This document shows positions 24,197 through 36,100 of a DNA stretch of 64,000 bases, piece after piece. The translations under genes and the position numbers were made by a program. The DNA is from Malania oleifera. Taxonomy: Eukaryota; Streptophyta; Magnoliopsida; Santalales; Ximeniaceae. Every line of letters begins with the position of its first letter. The stretch's first letter is position 1. The notes under the pieces are model-generated. The model worked only from the letters and a program-made list of their open reading frames with translations. It was not told the origin of the DNA and did not search any database. Location: the NCBI RefSeq assembly GCF_029873635.1, contig NC_080419.1, forward strand, positions 80,026,931 through 80,090,930. The letters run 5' to 3'.

Positions 24197-27100
24197 AGAG
24201 TTTAAATATGTCTTTTAGTATTATTATTATTATTATTACTATTGTGTTAGGATGTTAATTAGTGAGAGTTAGTAAGGGTATTATTGTCATTAGAATGTAT
24301 TTAATTTGTATTATAAATAGAGGGAGAGACCTATCTTCAAGTTAGGTCATTCATTTTGATCAAAATCTCAACATGGTATCAGAGCGTGACCCAACCTAAA
24401 CCTTATTCTTCTCAGTTGAGACCCCAGTTTGAGGCAGTCCAGTCCCAGATACTTAGTAGTGTCGATCTACTCATTTGACGATGATTATTGTCGTTTCCTT
24501 CGTGCTTCCTTTAGCACGCATTCTCCTGCTCTTGCATCGGGCTCTAAGAGGACAGCCTTTGCTACACAGGGTGATTTAGTTCTCTACCAGACAACCGCAA
24601 AAGCTATCAAAGTGGTTTGAGTGGTCATGGTGGAAGAGATGCACGACGTAAAGGTACTCCTTGCAAGTGCACTCATTGTGGACAGAGCAGTGTTGGGATC
24701 TCCGCAGTAGACCTTCACATGTTGCCAATGCAGCCACCACCGACTTCACACCTTTGGGGGCAGCCAATGCAGCCACCACCGACTCCTCACCCTTGGGGCC
24801 GAGTGGGGAGCAACATAGTGTATCCATGTCAGAGGAAGAGTATTCCAAGTTCCAATAGTATCAAGCGTCACAACAGGCTTCTCTTCCCATAACATCTCTT
24901 GCCCAAACAGGTAATCCCACAGTATGTCTGTCATCCAATACTTCTCGTCCTAGTCATTGAGTCATAGACTCCGTTGCCACTGATCACGTCACAAGTATAA
25001 CTAGCTTCTTCTCCACTCTTCAATATCCTGTAAATTTACATTGTGTTACTCTTTTTGATGGATCCACCATTGCAGTAAGGGAATTGGGACTATAAATCCC
25101 ACTTCTTCTATTTCTCTTCCTTCAATTTTGTATATTCCCAAATTTCCTTTCAATTTTATGTCCTTTTAGCAAGATTACTAAACCCGTGAATTGTTCAGTG
25201 ACATTCTTCCCTAATTCTACGGTTATTCAAGATTTGAAGACGAGGAAGATGATTGGCTGAAGGAGCGAAATTGGTGGACTTATCACTTTGAGCCGCTATC
25301 TCCTTCTAACGCCTACATTGTTGCCGCCACACCTTTCCAAATTCATTGTTACCTTGGTTATCCTTCACTGGAAAAGTTAAAATGTCTTGTCCTCGTTTGA
25401 GTTCTATGACTAGTCTTGATTGTGAGTCTTGTTAGTTGGGAAAGCACCATCATGTCCCGTTCGCTTCCTGAGTCAACAAACGGGCTACAAGCCCTTTTAT
25501 GTTAGTTCATTCTGATGTTTGAGATTCTAGTGGAGTTGGGTCAAAGTTGAGTTTCTAGTACTTTGTAACCTTTGGGTTGAGTTTAATAAAAGATTGTTAC
25601 GAGTTATTTCATGTGTTGTGTCTTTTGATATGAAATAAAGACTCAATTTGGTTTGCCAGTTCAAATACTTTAAAGTGATGATGCTAAAGAGTATTTCAGT
25701 GCACAATTCACAACTTATACGACTCATTTTGGTATAGTCCATCAATCATCTTGTATCCACACTCCTCAACAAAATGGGGTTGCAGAGAGGAAAAGTAGAA
25801 ATATTCTTGAAATCACTTGCACCTTACTTTATTAAATGCATGTACCTAAAATGTTTTGGACTGATACTAGGTTTACACTGTGAAAGTCAACCCTGATGGT
25901 TCTATGGCTCGTCTAAATGTTCGTCTTGTTGCTAAGGGATATACTCAGGTATATGGTTTGGAAGTATGTTCTTGTTCTATTGGACAAAACTAGATTGTTG
26001 GGATCTAAATCGGTTGATACACCCATGGATACTAACAGCAAGTTAGTGTCGGAAATGGGTGATTTGCTACCTAATCCTGGACAATAACAAAGACTTGTCG
26101 AAAAGTTGAATCATCTCATAGTCACTCGGCCAAATATATCTTTTGCAACAAGTGTTGTGAGTCAATTTCTGGATTCACTGATGACAACTGACAAGTCATT
26201 GGAATGCAATAATTTGCATCTTGAGATATCTCAAAGGTGCCCTTAGGAGGGTAACACTTATATCCATGGATATACAGATGCAAATTGGGTTGGGTTGCCT
26301 TTTGACTAAAGATCCACAACCGAATATTGTATCTTGGTTGATGGTAATTTGGTTTCTTGGAAGAGTAAGAAACAAATTGTGGTGGCAAAGTCAAGTTCTA
26401 AAATTAGAATATAGAGCTAGTGCTCACATTACTTGTGAACTTGCTTGGTTAAAGAAAATGTTGAAAGAATTGGGAATTTCGCATTCTCGGCCTATGAAGT
26501 TGATATGTGACAATCAAGTTGCTCTTCATATTCCCTCCCACCTGGTCTTTCATAAGTGGACGAAGCACATTGAAGTTGATTGCCACTTTGTTTGAGAGAA
26601 ACTTGTATAGGAGCTCATTACTACCCACATATGTGAAGTCTAAATATGCAGCTTGCTGATTAGTTTATCAAAGCATCATGGGGTTCTCGTGTTAAATTTA
26701 TTTGTAACAAGTTAGGAGCATATGACATTTATGCTCCAGCCTAAAGGGGGGTGTTGGAGGTTATTTATGTCTTTTAGTATTATTATTACTATTATTAAGT
26801 GTGTTAGTATGTTAATTAGTGAAAGTTAGTAAGGACATTTATTGTCATTAGAAGGCGTTTAATTTGTATTATAAATAGAGGGAGATACCTATCTTCAACT
26901 TAAGTCATTCATTTTAATCAAAATCTCAACATATATAAACTTTAATACCTGTCCTACATCAGTATGCTATTAGTTAAAAAGTAGAAAAAGTAAAAGTAAC
27001 TCACTTTTGAAATGCCAAAACGTTAAATTGTCTCTTTATTTAAAGATTCTAAACACTTCTAGCTTCAAAGCAAACTTTTCTTAGGAGAACCAAACAAATA

Positions 27101-30100
27101 GAGACATTATAGAATTGTCAAACTCCATCAAAAAAAATTGAAGAAACTATAATCTTGAAAACAGATCACAAAAGGGATAAAAGTAAAAATATTTTGTTTA
27201 TTTTGATTCTAAAGGCCCTTGAAATGGTTTTAGGGCCTTTTGTTTCAAAAAGTAATGAATATTCAGATTTTAAAATTTTGAGTTTAATTGGGAACCAAGG
27301 TTGTTAAAATTGGGATTCTACATGGGATTGCTGGAAGGATTAGCATGATGGGCTTATAGGATCAGACCAAGTATTGTAATAATTCACAATATAAAGTAGT
27401 TATAAAAAATGCATTTATATGCTATTTTTCATAAATTTAAAAATTTTAAACCTACAAAATTATCTAGTAAGTGTTAAGGATAGGAAAATAATGACTGCAC
27501 TCTAGGCTTTTTTTCATTCCTCTAGATGGCTGCATCAGCTGGCAAGATGATGCTCTCCCTCCTTTATAGTATATCTTGGTAATGCGGGCCATCTCCATGG
27601 TCTGAGTATTAAGCAAAATAAAAGTGTTCAATGTTTCCTATTTTCTTTTTGCAGATGACACCATTTTCTGTGAAGAAGATCCTCGCATTTCTTAACCTTA
27701 GATGCATTCCGATAGGATTTGAGGTAGTCTCAAGTTTGAAGAAGAATTTGGGTAAGATTGAGATCACTCCAGTTGGGTAAAGCACTGTTGTCATGCCTTG
27801 ACCGCATCTTGTTGCACTTTTACTGGATCAAGAACATTTGGAGCTTGGACACTTCCTTTTTTTTTTTTAAGATAAGTAAAAGGTAAATAGATTGATTAAA
27901 ATGGGATATGTACAGCAAATTCTGAACATACACCGAGTAGGGAGACCAAAGCTCCCAATCCAAACAACACAAGTAACAAAAAGTTGCATCAAACCTGGGC
28001 ATACCCAGGGGCTCAAAGCCAATCAATACAAGGAAAACTCCAAGCAGCATAACAAATATAGCATCAAAACATTGCAATTTTGCACCAAACAGAACCCAAA
28101 AAATTACAATATCAAATACGGCTTTAAGAAAAACCGCAATCCAAAATCGCCCCTTTGATGAAGTGGGATAACCAAAAATGACAAGAGACCAAGCAAGTCA
28201 ACATGCCACACAGACCACCCATCATTCAACACACTGAACAATTCATCCACCTTACTTCCAATCACATCAAACAGTGGCCAGCTGTCAGCGATACAGAACA
28301 ATTAGCAACCCAAACGCAATTCAAAAATTGAATTCAAACTGTTTTGGAGGTAAACTTTTGATACGAAGAAACACAGTAGACAACACATACGCATTGGAAA
28401 CATCAACAACCCACGTGGGCCACCTACTGAAACACCAATCCCAATGATGGAACAGATGCCCTGCAGACAGCCGAAAGCATGAAAACACAGGAGTGACGCG
28501 CGGAACTGGGAATGATGAAGATAATGAATCAATGAAACACCACAAACAACAAGAACAGTAGAATCAATGAAACACAAAGAACGAAAGAAAAAAAACACAT
28601 GAACCACCCACTCCAATCGGAAACAAGAACAGAATGAACTTTGACCGCCGCACAAGAATGAAGAAAGAGCTGCCAAACAGAATGAAAAACTAACACAACT
28701 CAAAACAAAAATCCCAACAGAAAATGAGGATGATACCGATCGGAAAGAACGAAATCAACCACCAAAAAATGAGGATGATTCCGATCGGAAAGACAACCGA
28801 ACCAACAGAATGACCCGGAAAGGCAACTCAACAAGAACCGGAATGCTGAACTGTAAGAACGAAATCAACCAACAAAAAAAGACGAAGCCAAGTAACCTCC
28901 AATCAGACAAAGTGGGTCGCTCGGAAGACGCACTAATCACCATCAAACACTGAATCTGTGTCCTTCTCTTCTGCAAATCTAAATTAAAATTGATATTAAA
29001 CTTTCAAAACCGGAAAACCCGCCAGACTTCTGACTCCTCAGTTCGAAAGGAACTCCTACAGCTACTGCAAGCCGTAACATTCAGGACCTTTGAAACATGG
29101 GAATCAAATTTAGTCTTTTGGTTGGCTTCCACGTTGACTCGAAAAATATCCTTCAGAGTAGGGAAATCATCAGCATCACCTTGATGGTCTTCCTTCACAC
29201 CATCAGGGATCAATTTCCTACTGGAATGGAATTTTCCAACTCGAACAGCTCCAACCAATTTACGATTGGCCTCAACTGAGAGCCTTTCAGCCTACGAGCA
29301 AAACTGCTGCGAATGATTCTTGACCCATAGAGATACGAAATCATGGGCAGGTTCATCTTCCTTCTTCAATTGAGAATTTTGAGCACTCTTCATGGCCATG
29401 AAGGCATAAAAGCTCCCCATGGCCGATCGGAATCCAAAAATCAAGAGAGAGGTTCAGCCATGCCGTGCGTCCCTCCTAGAGAGAGGGAGGGAGCTTGGAC
29501 ACTTCCTTGACTAGGCAGCAGTGGGTTATGGCCAAAACAATGGAGGAAGAGTTAAGAGGCCTGGAAAAGTACCCCATCTAGAAAGGGAAGGTGGAAAGCT
29601 TTGTCCCTCATCCCCCTTACCATCTTTTGATTTGTTTGGAGGGAGAGAAATAAGAGGGATTTTGAAGGATCGACTACACCCTTATAGTTTAGTAAAGACC
29701 ATTGGATTTATGTTGTAACAAGCTGGCATTGTGGGTTATTTTTGAATGATACTCCTGAAATTCTTGACCTTTTTGAAACCATAAAGTGTGGGTAATCCTT
29801 TGGATTGTTCGTGTTGGGGTGACATCCCCTTGATGCCCTTTAATAGAAAAAAAAATTTATTTACTAATTTAAAAATCACGTGTTTAAATTGTTTTTATTC
29901 CTAAATCAAACTAGCTTATAATGAAAAGGAAATAAATACCTATATAGAGAAAAGAGAGGAGGGGGAACACAATTTCAACACAAATTAGCCAACAAACAAT
30001 TATACAAGAAAATTATCTAAAAATATATTCTTTAAAAACACACACACACACACACACAAATGGCAACAACAACAAAATCCGAACTACTTAATGAATGTTA

Positions 30101-33100
30101 ATCTAAAAACAAATTTGTGTCCATGATTTTGTTAATATTTGGTAAATCAAACTGCTTTCTAAGTTGTCCATTCCTTGTACCAGTTATACAGGTCATTCAT
30201 TAGGCCCACAGCACAACTTGGAAAAAAAAGTTTTAAATATAATGCATTGTGGGGATCTTACCATTCTAATGATCCCACTACTTATACTACAATCCTACTC
30301 CAATCCTACCAATTTGTGAGCATATATAGGATCAAGATCGTTTTGGTAAAGTAAGATCGTAGGATGATACAATCTGTATCACGGTTTTAACAACTATGCT
30401 AGAACTAAATGGATGTGTTGGATTTGTGTTGGATGTGAATGCTTAATCGTGAATTGTAAGATTCAATGTCAATTCTTGCTTATTTGATTTTCCTAGTAGA
30501 TTTAAAGCAATACTCTAGAAAATCAAATTGAATCGTACAATTTGCATCAAGAATCGTATAATTTTGACAACAATGACCACGAAGTGAAGCAGGTATCTTT
30601 TCATCTATGCACAAGTTATGGGCTTTTTAGAAAGACCAGCTGACATCACGAACAATAAATTATTGCATTATAATATTTCAGTCCATGCAAATACAAAAGT
30701 ATATAGCTGTCTACAAGAATATGTTACACGGTTAATGTTTTTTGTTATCAAACACTCATTTTATTTTGTTCCAATTGTGAAATTACTATTACACGCCACA
30801 CAATTTTCTCTTGTAACGCTCTACATTTTTACTCAAATGGAACAAGTGGGGAATGGAATGGCTATTATGTAGAAATATTAGTTCAAAAAATATATATTTA
30901 ATTTTAAAACAAATTATCTTAAACAAAAATATAAAATATTAGGTTACATTAGGTTTGCATTTTGTAATAGTACGGGACTGGAATAGCTATTCAATGGAAA
31001 TAATATAATTTCACAAGCAAGTGGGCACGAATTTTGTACTACTCTGCATTAGGGGCATTTCTGAGAAATGGCTTACTTTTCGTTCCATTACAGCCACAAC
31101 TGAAGAATACTAAAATTTGGAAAGGAATTGAAATCGTGATTCTGACAATTATTCTGTGTTACAAACCAAATGGACTAAGCACATTCTAGTAGTGATTTTA
31201 TTGCTGCCTTGACTTCGTTCCTACTTCTATTCCTTTCCTACCTTAATTCCATTCCATGAACCAAAGGGGGGGTTGCAGATATTGCTGCCAACTTAATAGC
31301 CCGACATCAATAGTTTCGAAAGAGAAAATGATGTAAAAACTGCATTAAATTGTCCCAAATTGCAGACCACTTACATGTACTTAATTGAAAATCTATGATG
31401 TAAAAAAGTCAAGACCACCACAACAATCCAGGACCCTTGGCTTCTCTAGTAATGATGAATATCTGTGGGCACACACATCATGTACACTCACAGCTCTAAA
31501 TATATTATTTAGAGAAATAATTGGAGAATAATGGAGATCATGAGAGAGTTATGGCAGAATAATTTAGATAATGGGGAAGTTATGGAGCTAATGGTGGAAT
31601 TATGGGTATTTTTTTAAGAGATATTAATTTATTAATTCATCCATTTGTAGTAAATTTTGTTTTCACTTTAAATCTGTAGTTGAAAGGTACTTTAGGAATA
31701 ATAAGAGGGAAAAGGTGTGCGTTGAAAACAGCCCACCTTCCCCTGATTAATAGTAGAGACAATGAAATGATTCCTTCCCAGAGTTGAGTCCAGAAATTGA
31801 TAGTTTATCTTTATTATAAATAATAAATAATTAAAATTTCCAGTACAACCATTCACATACTTTTAACAATAAAAAAAAAATCCAATAAAACAACATCCAT
31901 AACATATTAAAATAAATTAATAAAAATTATATATTGAAATTTCATAACTTCTCAAGAGCTGTGCTAGTTCCGTTCACAATTAGCCAAGTGTAATCAATTG
32001 TTCGCATGTTCATGGGATACTTTACTTGCCACAATGGAGAATGGAAGTGAATTACCTGGACCAACTGGATCATCCAACTTCTCAATTCTTTTGCAATTTC
32101 GAAGTGCAATAGATGCATCACTCCCCCCAGATTTAAGCATTACAACACCAGGGCAGTCCAATAACTTAACATTCTTGTCTAAGTGTACTTCTTGCATTGA
32201 TCTTGTTAATCCAGGAGTAGCTCCAACATTAACAACATGACATCTCTTCAAGCTATTGATCAAACTACTCTTACCAACATTAGGAAGGCCAATAATACCC
32301 ACAGTTATTGACTTTTTTATCTGCAAAGGAGATATCAGAATTACATCAAAACCAAAACAAAGGTCACACATGGAGACAACGATTAGCTCAATCCAACAGG
32401 AAAGGAAATTAAATAAAGGATCAAACAAGAGAAATTTAATCAACCATGCAAAGAAGAAATGAATAAGAATACAAATAGACACCATGACCACCTTCCACAA
32501 GGGCCAAAAGGATTTTAAAAAACAGTAATCATGAGAGAGATTTTGGAAGATAAATTTGCTTTATAAATAAACTAATAGAGGGAAGAAAAATGTAAAAGCA
32601 TGTTGTATCAGAGAATGAAGATACAACATTAATCCTAGAAGATCTAACTCCTTCTGTATTTTCCTAATATTAACACCTTTTATGTCAAAATAGGGAAAGG
32701 GAGTGAGGCATCATGTTGGGAATTTCCTTTTTTGGTGGCAAGTAGAAAACTCATCAAAACCTATGTATGCAACAAATATGTCAGCATCATGCACAGACAC
32801 TGCTACAATTTACAAAAATGTTATCCCATCAGGTAATAGGATAAATTGAATAAGCAACGCAATATTAGGTTTATTCTCAATAATTTGTAATTTTAAAAAT
32901 AAAGTCACATGTTATGAACACAATGAGCAAATCATTAACGTGAGCTCGTATAAGCTGTAGGACTTGCATTTTCAATTTTAAAGAACTCTGCAGAATACCA
33001 TAAACAGCTTAGAGTTTGCCAACAGTCCATGAAGCAACTATTCCAGCAAATCAATTCCACAAGGCTCCAACGCCTCCTTCCAAAAGAAACTTTAAATGGA

Positions 33101-36100
33101 AGGGCAAGAACACTGATACCACATTGAATCATAACCATAAAAGCACAATAAAAACTTTGACTTCACGTATATTTTACAAGGAACATTGTAAATAAAACTA
33201 ACCAAATTAATTAGTTAATATCAATTATAGACATGTTGAAAAACTGGAAGACAATACGGCATTTTTGTAATTGTAACTCTTTACAAAATTGGAAAATGGA
33301 AAACAAAAACTATTTTCTACAACATAATAGGCTTTAAGTTTAACTGATGAAAAAGACAAATATAAAAAAAAAAAAAAAAACAACTATCACAAGAGCAAGA
33401 TGCACATCTCAAATGGAAGCTCTCAGGCAAAGGAAGCATGTAAACAACAAAGCAAGAAAACCTTAAAACAATTCATTATGACAATAATCTGCTCATAAAT
33501 AACTGCATTGTAAAGAAGAGGGAACACACAAAACTCACTCCCCCAGTAGGCAAGGGACTTGTAGCAATATGAAACCCTTTATCAAAAAGGGAATAAGTTT
33601 AAAGTTGAAACAGTTCCAACAATAATACAGCCTAACAAGAAAGGCCAACTCAGTAGAGCTGAGGAAGCATATCAAACTCCCACAGCTGGCTATGAAATTG
33701 GACGATGTGGAACCCCGGCTCGCAAAGAAAGTCAGTTGGAGCATTTTGACTTCTGATGTCCATTGCTGGGAAACACATCCCTGCTGCAACTACGTTTGAC
33801 AATACAGAATATATCCACGTCCTAGGTTTATTAACACTGCATTCAACAAAATCAATCACCTTTGAACAATGGCATTATAAAAGTACACCAAAATATAAAT
33901 ATTGTGTTTTAGCATTCAAAAGAACTTAACTTCAAGGTGATTTCAAATATCAAAGCCACATAACCATTTGGTCCTAAAGGGGTCAAATAAACCTTATTTG
34001 TCTCGTTGACCTATGATTTGGGATATGAAATTACAATCAAGATCCATTATGGTATTGGAACAAAGACCACAAACATGTGCATTAAAGTATCAACTCGAGA
34101 CACCTACATGTATGCATACAGAAGTCCAGAGATTTGTTGGCTATCTTCCAAGAATAAAACCATGAAGTGCATAAATATGGCATATCATATGGGTAAAAGG
34201 AATGCCAAGGTTAATTCTTGTATACTTTCAGTAACATTATAGAAACAAAACTGTCTCGCACTAGAGAGTTGGCAAAAACTGAAAGGAAAAAAATAGGCTG
34301 TAACCCTAACTAAATTAAATTAATTCCGAAATACCTCATGGCTTCTTGAGTAATTTTTCAGCAATTTTATAAGAGTTTCAGCTCCAAGGCAATCACTCGT
34401 TTGCAAATTGCTCGGTTTCGCAGCTTTTGCAGTGGATTTCCACCCTAAGTTTGACCTTTGCTCTTGCGTGCTGCACTTGAAGGCAACTGCTGGCAATTCC
34501 TCTCTAAGATACTTAAGCCACTTTTCAACAGCCTCCCGAGGCACAAGATCTAATGAGCAAGTGAAATTAAAAACATTAGCCACGAAGGAAGAATGAATGC
34601 CATGATATTTTTACAGTTACATATTATTTGAACATAATGATAATTCAATGTCTAAGTGAAATTAAAATGAAGGAAGCCTGCGTCTTTTTTTCTTCCTAAA
34701 CTCTGCTACGACTACAAAATCACATTTAAGGCACAAGATCTAATGAGCAAGTGAAATTAAAAACATTAACCACAAAGGAAGAATGAACGCCATGATATTT
34801 TTACAGTTACATATTATTTGAACATAATGATAATTCAATGTCTAAGTGAAATTAAAATGAAGGAAGCCTGCGTCTTTTTTTCTTCCTAAACTCTGCTACG
34901 ACTACAAAATCACATTTAAACTAATTAAAGATAGAAGTGGAGAGAAAAGGAGACATGAGGATTACCAATTTTATTCAGAAGCAGCACAAGATGTTTATCA
35001 TGGGCAGACTTCATCACCATTTTTTCCATGTCAACACAACGGGTTCCAAGAGGATCTCGAGCATCGAGAACTTCCACAATGACATCTGACTCTTCAATGA
35101 CTTTTACCAACTCCTTATAGAAAGCCCTGTCTGAAGTATCTGTAAAGAACAATCTAAATTAGAAAAAATAAAAAGGACAAAGAAATAATATTTTTTCTTC
35201 CATCCAAATTTCATTCTTCTAGTACATAAATATCAACAACTTCAACATACCTCGATTTTTACCAATCCCGATAGAATTATCACTATCCTTTTCCTCTCCA
35301 AAATTTTTTTCTTTAACCGCAATTCCAGGCATATCATCATCATCTAGCAAACCAAGTTTTCTCTTTTGGGCCTGAAAAACCATACCAAACCATATTTCAT
35401 TTGTAAATGAATAATGACCCATAGCAAGGAAAACACACACACCACCTGCTTATGCACATGCAAACAAAAGCACATAAAGTAAAAGACGATCAGACTTAAG
35501 CATAACTTATAAACCAAGAAATTTGTACATTATGGAAAGTTTTATATCACACTGTCGCACTTCCAAGAAATTTGAACATTCGATAAAGCTTTATATCATA
35601 CTTTTGCACTTCCTCTGTGCAAACATAAACATTACATGTCACAAACTTCTGAGCTCAATCATCCAATGACATCTCATACTCATTCAGCCAGTAGGCCCAG
35701 CACATGGATGCAATTCAAGCAAAAGTGCAAGGACCATCATAAAAATTACTGCAAATGAAAGTAAATATTTTGACATAACAGCATGGCACGAAATCCAATA
35801 CCATTGGCAGCAACGAAAGCTGATGACTCCAATTCCTGTAATGGTACCATTTCATCAAACAAATCGTTAAACCCCAGAGGTCAACCATTCAAGTCACATC
35901 ATTGGATTTCTAAATGGATTGAAATGAATTCAATTCTGTTAAAATATAGCAATAGAGGAAGCCTTAATAACACGTAGATTAGCAAAACCGCGGATACAAA
36001 AAGAACATTATGAAAAGAAATAAAATGTAATCACAAAGAAAACCAAAGTACAAACCTAAACCAATATCACGAGTTGGGTCGAATGAATTGATACCTTTTC

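Larger units (their letters stand above)
24193..26931 (+). mobile_element. Nested Ty1/copia element with 180-bp LTRs, internally deleted
   Basis: LTRs at 24193-24373 and 26752-26931 start TGTTAGAG or TGTTGGAG and end CTCAACA. TATAT flanks both sides (24188-24192 and 26932-26936). Primer site TGGTATCAGAGC at 24374 and purine tract AAAGGGGGG at 26743-26751. The body, 2.4 kb, lacks the RT core, so it was moved by other elements or deleted later. Confidence 0.9.
20861..26961 (+). mobile_element. LTR retrotransposon in NSN1 intron 6 (host of a nested copia)
   Basis: Two 460-bp-class LTRs start TGAGGGAGAACC (20861) and TGATGGAGAACC (23738) and end CCTACATCA (21322 and 26961). The flanks CTATG (20856-20860) and GTATG (26962-26966) are a 5-bp target duplication with one change. 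A tRNA-Met primer site follows the first LTR and a purine tract precedes the second. Without the nested element it is about 3.4 kb and has only a gag remnant, so it is a non-autonomous element. It lies antisense to NSN1. Confidence 0.9.
23738..26961 (+). repeat. 3' LTR, split by the nested copia element
   Basis: The parts are 23738-24192 and 26932-26961. They follow a purine tract ending AAGGGGAG at 23734. The first 350 bp align with the 5' LTR (TATCTAGGTTTTTATATTTT, then TTATTGGGGCTTTTATGTAA). Confidence 0.9.
27520..29855 (+). mobile_element. Old LINE fragment, split by a later retroposon
   Basis: The parts are 27520-27858 and 29509-29855. Part one reads [12 protein letters not shown], the RT catalytic box LFADDT (27645-27662) and [17 protein letters not shown], typical of plant L1-type LINEs. 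Part two reads near-terminal sequence ([17 protein letters not shown]) and ends in TTTAATAG plus an A run at about 29846-29855. The middle of RT is missing, so this is a truncated, internally deleted copy. It lies antisense to NSN1. Confidence 0.75.

Noticed and set aside
28302..28703. Minus-strand frame of 133 codons rich in Cys, Phe and Leu
   Set aside because: It lies in the T-rich 3' tail of the retroposon; composition explains the length and there is no domain or family match I can name.
27299..30400. A MITE with TTGTTAAAA ends enclosing the LINE copies
   Set aside because: The inverted match is only about 10 bp before it decays and no target duplication is visible, so I did not annotate it as a feature.
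35783..35977. Open frame between NSN1 exons 2 and 3, also read on the minus strand as [18 protein letters not shown]
   Set aside because: Exon 2 ends in phase 0 and joins exon 3 (AQKRKLG) directly, as in known NSN1 proteins; an exon here has no family counterpart and lacks clear splice sites.
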